This document shows, in pieces, positions 1 through 8,885 of a stretch of DNA of 25,048 nt (the stretch's first letter is position 1; the number at the start of each line of letters is the position of its first letter). The stretch is from positions 1 to 25,048 of the forward strand of contig JAWXBG010000247.1 of assembly GCA_034439875.1 (NCBI GenBank), in the 5' to 3' direction. Under the pieces are notes generated by a model. That model did no database searches and was not told where the DNA came from. It saw only the letters and a program-made list of their open reading frames with translations. Both the position numbers and the translations under genes were made by a program. This DNA comes from JAWXBG01 sp034439875 (GTDB lineage Bacteria > Bacteroidota > Bacteroidia > Flavobacteriales_D > Sanyastnellaceae).

Positions 1-69
1 CAACTTAGATTTGTTCGAGCTTCTCTCCAAGACCATAGGCTTTTAACTGTTTAATGAAACCCAGTGATC

Positions 70-1771
70 ATGAAAAAGTTTTTTCTAATCTTGGCTTGGA
101 TGTTGATTTAAATTCAATTCTTTGCACAGCATTTTTGCGGCTTCGATTCGTTGATTAGTTCCATTAGACAGAGAGATCTTCTTTTCGATCAGAAGTTGGA
201 GGTCAGAAATGAGATGATCAAGGAATGGTTGGTTTGGAGATCATCCACCAACAATCAGTCCAACGTAGATCCATTGTTGAACCAAAGCAGTTTTGTAATT
301 CCTGTAGTTTTCCACGTATTATTTGATCCAGCCGATCCAATTGGCATTGGGTCAAACTTAAGCTTTGCACAATTGCAACAACCCATATTGCTGCTCAATG
401 AACAATTTGCAGGGGTCGTTCCGGATAACCCAACTTGGGGAACAGATTCGGGTATTCAGTTTTGTTTGGCCCAAGATCCATGGCCATTCCCTGGGGAAGA
501 TCAGATGGAATGGCAAGATCAAAATCAAAAGGGTGTAGTGAGGTTGCCTACAATTCTTAGTGGAACAGCCATGAACCTTGCACTAGCTTATAGCCTTCCG
601 GGTATTAGCCAAAATTATTTTCCACCCGATCGATATTTGAATATTGTAATATTTGATCTAGGTTGCCCTTTGGACGCATTTGGACAAGGAAACATACCAG
701 AAGCTCCGGCACTTGCTTTGACCGAGGATATTGGAAACTCCGCGTATCTTCAAAATGGGCCTGAATATGCGGATGCAATATGGGTGGATTATAAAAAATT
801 ACTGCTGGGTGTTTTAGCACACGAAGTAGGCCATTATCTTAATCTATTTCACCCTTGGGCCGGATGCGGAGGAAACGCATCGCTGAGCTGTGATAGTGAG
901 GGTGATTTCGTTTGTGACACACCACCCTCTATATTATCATCAGATTTGTGTAGGACAAGAGGACGGTACTTTATTTGGTATGGCCACCGGTGGCATTATA
1001 CCCTACAGTTTCGTTTGGGAATTGGATGGAGGAGCGTTGGTTAATGATCCAAACGTTGAAGATGTAGCAGTTGGAATTCATACATTGATGGTGACTGACT
1101 ACAATGGATGCACCAATGAGATGACAGCTTCGGTAGCACCGGCCTCGGGCACACTGCTAACAACCTCCATTACTATTGCAGATGAATTGTGTGAAGGTGA
1201 TGATACGGGAGCTCTGTTAGCCACTGCATCCGGTGGGAATGCACCTTATACGTATCAATGGAACTACCCTCTGTTTACTTTGAACGAAGTACTTGAACCT
1301 ATAGCTGCTCCCGGAGGAGAGTTTACTGTTTTTGTAGAAGATATGTTGGGGTGTAGTGATCAGTCAACCTTTGTATTTGCACCCAATGGACCCGAAGGCA
1401 ATGTTGCCTTAAATATCCAGATGATTTGTCAAAATGGTTCCCTTGGAAGCGCAATTCTTTCTGTCGAACCACAGGGTTTAAATCCCATATTCGAATGGTA
1501 TGATAATTTAGGCCAGACTATAGAAGATTCAGAAGTAGTTGAAAATCTTCCAATTGGAATTTATTCGGTCCATTACCAGGACGATAGTCGATGTTTTATT
1601 GAAAATTTTGAAGTCAGTCAGTTGTCAAGTGTTGTTGAAAAGTTATATTGGAGCGAATTAAAGAGCCAAATCCTCATTCCACTTTCTAATTATTCACCCG
1701 GCCTTTATGCCATTCGAATTGAAGTTGTCGGTAAAACTCTATTCACTTCGAAACTAATAATTTCTGAATGA
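70..1771 (+). pseudogene. Broken T9SS-secreted M43-type metalloprotease with SprB repeats
   Basis: An ATG at 70 opens a signal peptide (MKKFFLILAWMLI), but an in-frame TAA at 109-111 interrupts it. The same frame continues through IQFFAQHFCGFD, a good cleavage site, into a zinc metalloprotease domain. The zinc motif HEVGHYLNLFH is encoded at 820-852 and is followed by a DTPP segment, as in M43 (pappalysin/cytophagalysin) peptidases. The frame then shifts near 930-955, and reading resumes one frame over in three SprB-type repeats (about 945-1620; GGIIPYSFVW and GGNAPYTYQW are typical). The usual Met-turn region of M43 enzymes is absent between the two, so a deletion is likely. The end (LSNYSPGLYAIRIEV..LIISE) is the second half of a T9SS type A sorting domain whose first half is missing. 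The longest open pieces are 151-1044 (from TTG) and 890-1771. An active secreted protease is very unlikely. Confidence 0.8.
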
Positions 1772-3749
1772 GAAAATATCTAATGTTAATGATACTTTCT
1801 GCAGTGAGCAATTTGCTCACTGCACAATTTCATTACTTTAATGAAATCTTTGATATTGAGCAATCCGATCAATCTATTGGTTCAAATATAGAAGTTGTGG
1901 GCGACTCATATTTCACGTTTGGGGCTTTCAGTGGAAGTCTTGTTCCTTTGTTTTTGCAACAATTGAATTTGGAAGGTGAAGAGGTTCAAACAAACAGTCA
2001 TAACTATTGGGATTGGGAATACATCAATTATGCGGACTCTTTTCAAAAATCGAGTGATGGTAATTTCCTATGGGGAGGAGGGATAATTGGTTCAGGTATA
2101 TGGCATGGCATCATGTCGAAATTTGACACTCAGTTTAATGTAAGTTGGACTTTTGAATACGATGATGCGGAGTTTTCTGAATACCACATGGCTACTGAGA
2201 TAAGCGATGGCTACATTGCATGTGGCCATATTCCAGTCAGCTACAATGGAGGATTTGACTACGAGTATTCTGACCTGCTTATCTCGAAATTTGACACTAG
2301 TGGAGATGTAGTCTGGCATCGTGTATTACCTGTGTTTAATCAACAATACTTCTTACGAATAACGAAAGTATTTGAGATGGATGATTGCAACTTGGTGGTC
2401 TTTGGTTCCCATTATGCAGACTACGAAAACTTTATTCTTAAACTAGATTCCCTGGGCAACTACATCTCCGAATACTCGTGGGGAAGCCCTCTCTGGGATT
2501 GGATACCTTGGCCAGTGGACATTGGCGGTGGCGAGTTTATGGCAGCTTGGCAAGAGTCGCATTATTACTATCAAGGTGATGCATATCCTGAGACACCTGT
2601 CAGTACTCCTCACCTAAAAAAAATTAATGCCAATACCATGTTAGAAGAATGGGATGTAGAGTATGAGGTGGATACGATTTTAGGAGGCCACATCGGAAAT
2701 CTTGAACAAACATGGGACAATGGTTTTGTCATGTGCTTCAATACACCATATTGGGATGACGTACTCGGTGAACAGCAGCCGTGCGTTCTTCTAAAGACCG
2801 ACATCCTTGGAAATAGGGAGTGGAGTAAAGAATACTGGTATACACCTGATTTAGATTTCGCAGTTGATCTGCACTATGTTTATGATATTGAAATCGCCAA
2901 TGAAGGCGGTTTTGTGATCTGTGGTACTTATGAGGAGGACGCTATGGGTGACAAAAAGATTTGGGTATATAAAACAGACTGCATGGGAAACCTCGAACAA
3001 CCGGATCTTGTATTGTACCCCGTTTTAATCCAAATCAATGATGGCATGTTGCAATGCGAAGTGCAAACTGAAAACCTAAATAATTTCATTTGGGACATGG
3101 GGGATGGAAGCGAATCATTGTCAGGTGATTCTATAGTTCACCAATACAGTGAAAGTGGAACCTATGAAATCTCTTTGAGCGGGGAGTATTGTTATGTGCA
3201 GTTTGATACAACACTTAGCATGAAGATTGAAATTTTGGACTGCATGGGAAATACAGATACTCCGGACCTGATCATTAATTATAATAACGAACAATTAAAC
3301 GATTCTACTTTCACATTCACCAGTTCTCCCGAAAATCTTACGGACATCACTTGGGATTTCATAGATGAAACAACGGCCGCAGGAAATGAAGCGGTGCACT
3401 CATATTTGAGCTCCGGAGAATTTGAAGTAATAGTCTGCGGTGTTTATTGTGATTCGTTGTACTGCGAGAGTTTTGAAGTGACAGCAACGGTCGGCATCCA
3501 ATCATAACTACATTCACCTTCGATAATAAATGTGTATCCAAATCCATTTGACTATTCAATCTCTATTTCGAGCGATTGTACTATGCGAAATTTGACATTA
3601 TATAATTTGTTAGGGAATTGATATGGACTCAGAACGTTTCTGTTAAGGATTTAGGATTGGATACAACTGAATTGAAACAAGGGGTTTACTTTTTGGAGGT
3701 AAGTAGCGAAAGAGGAGATTTGCATACACAGGTTGTAATTAGGAAATGA
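1768..3749 (+). pseudogene. T9SS cargo protein (propeller-like plus two PKD domains), sorting domain cut off by nonsense and frameshift
   Basis: The ATG at 1768 overlaps the preceding stop (ATGA), suggesting translational coupling. The 579-residue open part ends at TAA 3505. It starts with a signal peptide (MRKYLMLMILSAVSNLLTAQ). Residues about 20-405 are Trp/Gly-rich blades typical of Bacteroidota secreted beta-propellers (for example GGFVICGTYEED). Two PKD-like domains follow, about 410-490 (WDMGDGS) and 500-575 (WDFIDETT), each introduced by DCMGN..xPDL. Past the TAA the same frame reads into a T9SS type A sorting domain (NVYPNPFDYSISIS...LYNLLGN) up to TGA 3619. One base out of phase, WTQNVSVKDLGL..TTELKQGVYFLEV completes the domain and ends at 3749. 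Inserting one T near 3619 restores LGNLIWTQ. The truncated protein would reach the periplasm but could not be exported by the T9SS. A sequencing error could explain the frameshift but not easily both lesions. Confidence 0.78.
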
Positions 3750-4918
3750 CGAACGTAAAACCCAACTTAAGCGAACAAGTTATGATCGAAGCCATCCACA
3801 AAAAGAACGACCTCCATTCTGTTTTGTTCGCACAAATTCTTGCCTCCAATCCACAGGCAGCAAAAAGTGCCGATGTAAAAGAGCGAATGGAACACAAGCT
3901 ACTTCCGTTTGATGAATATCAGAAGGCAGAAATAATGGAAGGTCTTGAATGGGTGTCGCAAAAAGAAATGCTGGAAGCAGAAATGACCATGATTCTTCAA
4001 GAGCGCACATTGTCACTGCTTACTATTGCCAAAGAAATAGCGGCAGATGAAAACATAACAGACAAATCAAGTGCTTACCTCGCTGTCCTTCATCCTGATC
4101 TATTTCTTGATGATGCCATCGCCAAGGCAGAAATACAATTGTCGACAGGAGACTATGACGATGCACTAACGACCTTGAATAATGTAATTACCTCATTCGA
4201 ATTGAAACCCGATGCCCACCAAGAATTGATAGATTGGATAGATGTACTGGAAACAAAATATTTGCTCGAAACAAATGAAGCTACAACACTTTCAATGGAG
4301 CAGTTCAATGCACTTGCGCATGTTTTCTCTGAACCGGGAAGCTACACTATCACTGCGTATGGGCATTACTGTGCCATGACAGTGGATAGTACGTTTACAA
4401 TAGAGATATTAGATTGTATGGGAAACATCGAAACCCCGGAACTCAACATATTCGCCACAGCAGAATCATTGAATGAATTCGATTGGCAGTTTATAGCTAT
4501 GACAGAGAACGTAGAAAATGTCACTTGGGATTTTGGTGATGGCTCTTTTGACAATGGAAATGAAGTGCTGCACAGTTTTAGCGATACAGGATTGTATGTC
4601 GTAACTTATTGTGCTCAATACTGCGATTCAATCGTTTGCGATAGCCTTACTGTGGAAATAATGGTTGGTTTAGCAGAATTATCCCATCGAGAAATTCGCA
4701 TTTTCCCCAACCCGTTTTCTGATTATCTCCACATCGTTCTGCCTCAAGAGGCAAACACAGTAGAAGTGCACAACAACTTGGGAGCACTTCTCCAAATGCA
4801 TTCAGCACAGCGCGAAATGGACCTCGATCTCTCAAATCTTTCTCAAGGGGTATATCTGTTGCGAATAATGGACAGAAATAATCAAGTTCTATGGTTCGAG
4901 AGCGCGGTAAAGGATTGA
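3746..4918 (+). CDS. Chimeric T9SS-family protein: headless N-terminal piece fused to PKD and sorting domain
   Basis: The 390-residue reading frame has no signal peptide. Its ATG overlaps the end of the previous sorting-domain relic (ATGA) and may be fortuitous. Residues 1-185 are helical and resemble the region just before the PKD/sorting tail of very large Bacteroidota surface proteins (LSEQVMIEAIHKKNDL, LASNPQAAKS). From about residue 195 (HVFSEPGSYTITAYGHYC) it becomes a PKD pair joined by EILDCMGN, closely paralogous to the end of the gene at 1768. A complete T9SS type A sorting domain follows from about residue 310 (IRIFPNPFSDYLHIVLP ... LSQGVYLLRIMD). I infer a deletion that joined two neighbouring cargo genes, leaving an exportable tail without an export leader. 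It is open throughout but probably non-functional, so it could equally be called a pseudogene. Confidence 0.6.
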   Translation: MTNVKPNLSEQVMIEAIHKKNDLHSVLFAQILASNPQAAKSADVKERMEHKLLPFDEYQKAEIMEGLEWVSQKEMLEAEMTMILQERTLSLLTIAKEIAADENITDKSSAYLAVLHPDLFLDDAIAKAEIQLSTGDYDDALTTLNNVITSFELKPDAHQELIDWIDVLETKYLLETNEATTLSMEQFNALAHVFSEPGSYTITAYGHYCAMTVDSTFTIEILDCMGNIETPELNIFATAESLNEFDWQFIAMTENVENVTWDFGDGSFDNGNEVLHSFSDTGLYVVTYCAQYCDSIVCDSLTVEIMVGLAELSHREIRIFPNPFSDYLHIVLPQEANTVEVHNNLGALLQMHSAQREMDLDLSNLSQGVYLLRIMDRNNQVLWFESAVKD

Positions 4919-5000
4919 TAAGGGGATTTTTTATTGATCGGTGATATAGTGTGATGCCGTTCATAAGGGACTGTTGCGGAATTCCGAACCTTGAACTAGT

Positions 5001-5022
5001 AGGATGTCGTTTCCACGGAACT
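5001..5022 (+). repeat. Single relic of the repeat motif found in the 19.7-20.1 kb array
   Basis: AGGATGTCGTTTCCACGGAA followed by CT matches 19929-19950 of the tandem array at 19 of 22 positions, and all three differences are transitions. It lies in the 204-bp gap between the decayed T9SS genes and pyrD. The remaining bases of that gap show nothing else recognisable. Confidence 0.4.
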
Positions 5023-5122
5023 ATGATTTCGCTCGTTTTGATGACCTTCCTCTGTAACTGATGTCTGACTGCCCACTCCACAGACACTCTCCCATCAACT
5101 GCGAACTCCCTATCTTCGCACC

Positions 5123-6157
5123 ATGTACCGCACCCTTATCAAACCTCTTTTCTTTTTGATGGAACCTGAGCAAGCGCATTACTTTGCTATGCGCTTGCTA
5201 AAATGGGCTACCGTTATTCCAGGTATAAAGTCAGTACTCAAAAATAAATTTCAAGTAAAAGACAAATCTCTTGAACGAACTGTTTTTGGACTTCATTTTC
5301 CAAATCCCATAGGTCTCGCTGCAGGATTTGATAAAGACGCCCGATGGATTGATGAACTGGATTGTCTTGGTTTTGGATTTATCGAAATTGGAACCCTCAC
5401 TCCCGTAGCTCAAAATGGAAACGATAAACCCAGATTGTTTCGTTTACCTAAAGATGCCGCTCTCATCAATCGAATGGGATTCAACAATAGGGGTGCAGCC
5501 TCTGCTGTGGAAAGATTGAAAAAAAGAAAAAGCAAGGTCATAGTTGGAGGAAATATTGGTAAAAATAAAGTGACTGAAAACGATGATGCTCTGAGCGACT
5601 ATATCAAGTGTTTTCACGAACTCTTTGATCATGTCGATTATTTTGTTGTGAATGTTAGTTCACCCAATACACCCGGATTGCGGGCATTGCAGGAAAAGGA
5701 ACCTTTGATGAAAATATTGAATGAGCTGAAAGTGCTCAATTCACAAAAGAAAAATCCCAAACCGATTCTCCTAAAAATTGCACCTGATCTCACAGATCAG
5801 CAGCTCGACGATATCATTGAGATTGTATTGACAACCAAAATTGACGGCGTCATTGCCACAAATACTACCATCTCTCGAAAATATCTAATCACTTCGAAAG
5901 TCGAAATCGAAGCCATCGGTGCAGGCGGAATTAGTGGCAAACCACTTACCTCTCGGAGCACCGAAGTGATTAGATACTTGGTGCAAAATGGGGAAAATAA
6001 ATTTCCTGTAATTGGTGTCGGTGGTATTCACTCAGCTTCCGATGCACGCGAAAAACTTGACGCTGGTGCCGCACTTTTGCAGGTTTATACAGGATTCATT
6101 TATGAAGGTCCGGGAATTGCAAAGGAGATTAATAGTGGGCTGATTAAACGGAAGTAA
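5123..6157 (+). CDS. pyrD: Dihydroorotate dehydrogenase (quinone), class 2
   Basis: This FMN enzyme of the inner membrane oxidises dihydroorotate to orotate in pyrimidine synthesis and passes electrons to menaquinone. The 344-residue length and N-terminal amphipathic stretch (MYRTLIKPLFFLMEPEQAH) are those of the membrane-associated class 2 family. Visible motifs are NPIGLAAGFDKD (about 61-72), GFIEIGTLTP (85-94), the substrate segment NRMGFNN (116-122), NVSSPNTPGLR with catalytic Ser180, an ATNTT segment, and GGISG plus GVGGI phosphate-binding loops near the C-terminus. The ATG follows TATCTTCGCACC, close to the Bacteroidota -7 element just before the start, suggesting a very short leader. 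It is a single gene, convergent with the antitoxin gene 26 bp downstream. Confidence 0.95.
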   Translation: MYRTLIKPLFFLMEPEQAHYFAMRLLKWATVIPGIKSVLKNKFQVKDKSLERTVFGLHFPNPIGLAAGFDKDARWIDELDCLGFGFIEIGTLTPVAQNGNDKPRLFRLPKDAALINRMGFNNRGAASAVERLKKRKSKVIVGGNIGKNKVTENDDALSDYIKCFHELFDHVDYFVVNVSSPNTPGLRALQEKEPLMKILNELKVLNSQKKNPKPILLKIAPDLTDQQLDDIIEIVLTTKIDGVIATNTTISRKYLITSKVEIEAIGAGGISGKPLTSRSTEVIRYLVQNGENKFPVIGVGGIHSASDAREKLDAGAALLQVYTGFIYEGPGIAKEINSGLIKRK

Positions 6158-6183
6158 GATTGGGTTTTGAAATAGTGGTCTGA

Positions 6184-6540
6184 TTAATATTCTCGAACCA
6201 ATACTTCGGTCGGTATACCAAGCACTTCATGAAGTTTGTGTATCATATCAAGTATTAGTTTTCTTTTACGATTTAAAATTTCACTTACTCGACTTTTACC
6301 ACCCATGACATCTGTGAGGTCCTTTTGTTTATAGCCAAGCTGTTCCATTCGAAATTTAATTACCTCAATGGGATCAGGAAGATCGATCGAAATTTTTTCT
6401 CTCTCGAAATTCTCAATTAAAAGAGAAAGTAGTTCCAATTCATCTCCGTTCTTTGAGCCCTTTTTTGAGTCAAAAATCAATTCTAACCGCTTTAATGACT
6501 TTTGATAGTCTTTGTCCGTTTTAATTATTTTAAGTGTCAT
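6184..6540 (-). CDS. higA: HigA-family antitoxin (XRE-type helix-turn-helix)
   Basis: The 118-residue protein has an N-terminal helical part (LKIIKTDKDYQKSLKRLELIF) typical of HigA antitoxins in Bacteroidota. A C-terminal XRE helix-turn-helix covers about residues 62-105 (MEQLGYKQKDLTDVMGGKSR, VSEILNRKRKL). HigA normally binds the HigB mRNA interferase and represses its own operon. The toxin gene should lie immediately upstream on this strand, and only its 3' part survives there (6544-6714, ending 3 bp before this start). The antitoxin itself appears intact, with no premature stop, and it may persist as an orphan regulator. Confidence 0.85.
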   Translation of the reverse strand: MTLKIIKTDKDYQKSLKRLELIFDSKKGSKNGDELELLSLLIENFEREKISIDLPDPIEVIKFRMEQLGYKQKDLTDVMGGKSRVSEILNRKRKLILDMIHKLHEVLGIPTEVLVREY

Positions 6541-6543
6541 GTG

Positions 6544-6714
6544 TCAAATTTTTGAAGCGTTTATTTTGTCACATTCTCCGTATGTTGCTATAAACCGAAT
6601 CCAAACAACACTATAATCATAATTCACCCTAAGAACAAGTCTGTAATTATTCCCTTTGATATTAAATACGACTCGGACCTGATACTTTGTCCGGACGCTA
6701 AGTTTAGGCAAGAA
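6544..6714 (-). pseudogene. higB: HigB-type mRNA interferase toxin, 5'-truncated relic
   Basis: The reverse strand directly upstream of higA has an open 56-codon stretch ending in TGA at 6544-6546. It encodes KYQVRVVFNIKGNNYRLVLR followed by VNYDYSVVWIRFIATYGECD and KINASKI. This matches the conserved C-terminal half of HigB toxins (VVFNIKGNKYRL, IRFIGTHxEYDKI). A stop lies upstream in this frame at 6715-6717, and no frame up to 6799 supplies the missing N-terminal half of about 45 residues or a start codon. The 3-bp gap to higA is that of an intact higBA operon, so this is a toxin lost by 5' deletion. Confidence 0.75.
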
Positions 6715-6799
6715 TTAATACCTTAACACAATGAAAGAAACAAGAAAGAACTAATTCCATGACCTTGACATGCATACTTTGTTTTAATGTGTTTGCGAC

Positions 6800-8077
6800 T
6801 TAATAACCGTACTTACTCTTCCACAATTTTCTCAACCATTCGCGCAAAGCAAATTCCTTCTGATTATTTCCCGGATCATAGAATGTTTTTCCTTTGATTT
6901 CCACGGGTAAAAATTCCTGGTCGATGAAATTGCCTTCACCGGAATGGGAATATTTGTATTGATCTCCGTATCCAAGTTCTTTCATGAGCTTGGTAGGAGC
7001 ATTTCGAATAGCCAATGGAACCGGCTGATTGCCGGAGCTAGCTACTTCTGCAATGGCTGCATCGATAGCCATGTAGGCACTATTGCTCTTTGGTGATGTA
7101 GCCAGGTAAATAGCACATTCGCTCAAAATAATTCTGCTCTCAGGCCATCCAATATTTTCGACAGCCCTAAAAGTTGCGTCCGCTATCAGCAAGGCATTGG
7201 GATTGGCGAGACCTATATCCTCTGAAGCGAGAATCAACATTCTTCGCGCTATAAATTTCGGGTCCTCTCCCCCACTCACCATCCTGGCTAAATAATAAAC
7301 TGCAGCGTTGGGATCACTACCTCGAATGCTTTTAATAAATGCAGAAATGATGTCGTAATGCATCTCTCCTGTCTTATCATACATCGAAGGATTCTGCTGT
7401 ATGATGCGAACAACACTATCATCAGTAATCACCTTTGGATTGCCTTCGAGATTTGTAACAACCAACTCCAATGTATTAAGGAGTTTGCGGGCATCTCCTC
7501 CACTAGTGCGCAGCAAAGCAGTGTATTCAGAAAGTTCAACTGTCTGCGACTTCAAATAAGAATCTTCAATTAATGCCTTTTCAAGTAAACGAATCAACTC
7601 ATCTTTTTCCAGCGGTTTTAAAACATAGACTTGACACCGTGACAAAAGTGGGCTGATAACTTCGAACGAGGGATTCTCTGTTGTAGCACCTATTAAAGTA
7701 ACAATGCCTTTTTCCACTGCCCCCAACAATGAATCTTGCTGACTTTTGGAAAACCTATGAATTTCATCGATGAATAAAATGGCTCCTTTGGAAAACATTC
7801 CTTGTGATCCCACTTTTTCAATCACCTCGCGCACATCCTTTACACCACTATTAATGGCACTTAAGCTATAAAAAGGCTTTTTGAGAGTTTGCGCAATGAT
7901 ATTAGCAAGAGTTGTTTTACCGACTCCCGGTGGACCCCACAATAGAATTGAAGGAATCATCCCACGATCTATCGCCTTTCGTAGTACCGCATCTTTACCC
8001 ACAATATGCTCCTGTCCCATATAATCGTCGAGCGACTTCGGACGCATTCGTTCTGCAAGCGGTACATTGGGTTCCAT
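6800..8077 (-). CDS. rarA: Replication-associated recombination protein A (MgsA/RarA AAA+ ATPase)
   Basis: The 425-residue clamp-loader-like AAA+ ATPase acts at stalled replication forks with SSB and RecA. It starts with the typical PLAERMRPKSLDDYMGQEH segment. Walker A is GPPGVGKTT (48-56), Walker B is ILFIDEIHRF (100-109), and a sensor 1 segment reads TLIGATTENPSFE. The family's C-terminal tetramerisation region is complete (SDPNAAVYYLARM, EDPKFIARRM). The length is normal for the family. It lies downstream of trmD on the same strand with a 14-bp gap, but has its own -7 element inside that gap, so it need not depend on trmD transcription. Confidence 0.95.
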   Translation of the reverse strand: MEPNVPLAERMRPKSLDDYMGQEHIVGKDAVLRKAIDRGMIPSILLWGPPGVGKTTLANIIAQTLKKPFYSLSAINSGVKDVREVIEKVGSQGMFSKGAILFIDEIHRFSKSQQDSLLGAVEKGIVTLIGATTENPSFEVISPLLSRCQVYVLKPLEKDELIRLLEKALIEDSYLKSQTVELSEYTALLRTSGGDARKLLNTLELVVTNLEGNPKVITDDSVVRIIQQNPSMYDKTGEMHYDIISAFIKSIRGSDPNAAVYYLARMVSGGEDPKFIARRMLILASEDIGLANPNALLIADATFRAVENIGWPESRIILSECAIYLATSPKSNSAYMAIDAAIAEVASSGNQPVPLAIRNAPTKLMKELGYGDQYKYSHSGEGNFIDQEFLPVEIKGKTFYDPGNNQKEFALREWLRKLWKSKYGY

Positions 8078-8081
8078 TCTG

Positions 8082-8089
8082 CAAAGGTA
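8082..8089 (-). promoter_or_regulatory. -7 promoter element of rarA
   Basis: On the reverse strand TACCTTTG fits the Bacteroidota -7 consensus TAnnTTTG and sits 4 bp before the rarA ATG, in the trmD-rarA gap. No clear -33 TTG is present 17-19 bp upstream. A leaderless or nearly leaderless transcript is implied. Confidence 0.5.
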
Positions 8090-8091
8090 GC

Positions 8092-8763
8092 TTACTCCAT
8101 GTCAGGACGACGTTCTTGAGTCTTGCGAATGGCTTCTTCCATTCGCCATTCTTCAATCGCCTTGAGGTGTCCGCTCAATAGGATATCGGGGACTTTCCAT
8201 CCGTTATAGTCCGCTGGTCGAGTATATACAGGTGGCGCTAATAGATTATCTTGAAAAGAATCAGTAAGCGCACTTGTTTCATCATTCATCACTCCGGGTA
8301 GAAGTCGAACAATACTATCTACCAATACTGCAGCCGCGAGTTCGCCACCACTAAGCACATAATCTCCAATAGAAATTTCGCGTGTGATGAGATGATCTCG
8401 CACTCGCTGATCTACTCCTTTGTAATGCCCACACAACATCATGAGATTTCCTTTAAGTGAAAACTCATTGCACATACTTTGATTTAACCTATTGCCATCT
8501 GGAGTTAGGTAAATGATCTCATCGTAATCTCGTTCGGCTTTCAGTTTATCAATGAGATCATGAATCGGTTGAACCAACATTACCATGCCTGCTCCTCCTC
8601 CAAATTGATAATCGTCCACTTGCTTCTGCTTCGAGTTGGAGTAGTCGCGGATATTATGTATTACAATTTCCACATAACCATTGTCCTGAGCCCTTCGCAA
8701 GATGCTGTCATGAAAAGGCCCGTCGAGAAGGCGAGGGAGAATTGTAAGTATGTCGATGCGCAT
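8092..8763 (-). CDS. trmD: tRNA (guanine-N1)-methyltransferase
   Basis: This SPOUT-class methyltransferase makes m1G37 in tRNAs, which prevents +1 frameshifting. The 223-residue length is close to the bacterial family's usual size. Visible motifs are the N-terminal MRIDILTILPRL, YQFGGGAGMVM (52-62), LTPDGNRLNQ, the trefoil-knot SAM site LCGHYKGVDQR (110-120) and SIGDYVLSGGELA (131-143), and a DSFQ segment at 166-169 carrying the usual catalytic Asp. In many bacteria trmD sits in a ribosomal operon (rpsP-rimM-trmD-rplS). Here none of those neighbours is present. Upstream, GAACTTTG is one base off a -7 element. Confidence 0.95.
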   Translation of the reverse strand: MRIDILTILPRLLDGPFHDSILRRAQDNGYVEIVIHNIRDYSNSKQKQVDDYQFGGGAGMVMLVQPIHDLIDKLKAERDYDEIIYLTPDGNRLNQSMCNEFSLKGNLMMLCGHYKGVDQRVRDHLITREISIGDYVLSGGELAAAVLVDSIVRLLPGVMNDETSALTDSFQDNLLAPPVYTRPADYNGWKVPDILLSGHLKAIEEWRMEEAIRKTQERRPDME

Positions 8764-8885
8764 GGATTTGGGGTTCAGTGTTTCAAAGTTCGTTTTTCGA
8801 TTTCTTCATACATTGTACTTAATAGATAATAGATGATAGATAAATACACTATACTGAAACCCAAAATACTTTCTCCCTAATACCT

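Noticed and set aside
109..3507. Reassignment of TAA as a sense codon, to explain the in-frame TAA at 109 and 3505
   Set aside because: Several intact genes here end in TAA or have TAA bounding their frames, and the same damaged genes also carry frameshifts, so ordinary decay is simpler.
4647..5087. 146-codon minus-strand frame over the end of the chimera and the gap
   Set aside because: The plus strand encodes a full T9SS sorting domain here; the reverse peptide is unlike any family I know.
6541..6799. Complete HigB toxin gene
   Set aside because: Only the C-terminal 56 codons are recognisable; all frames upstream contain stops and no toxin N-terminus.
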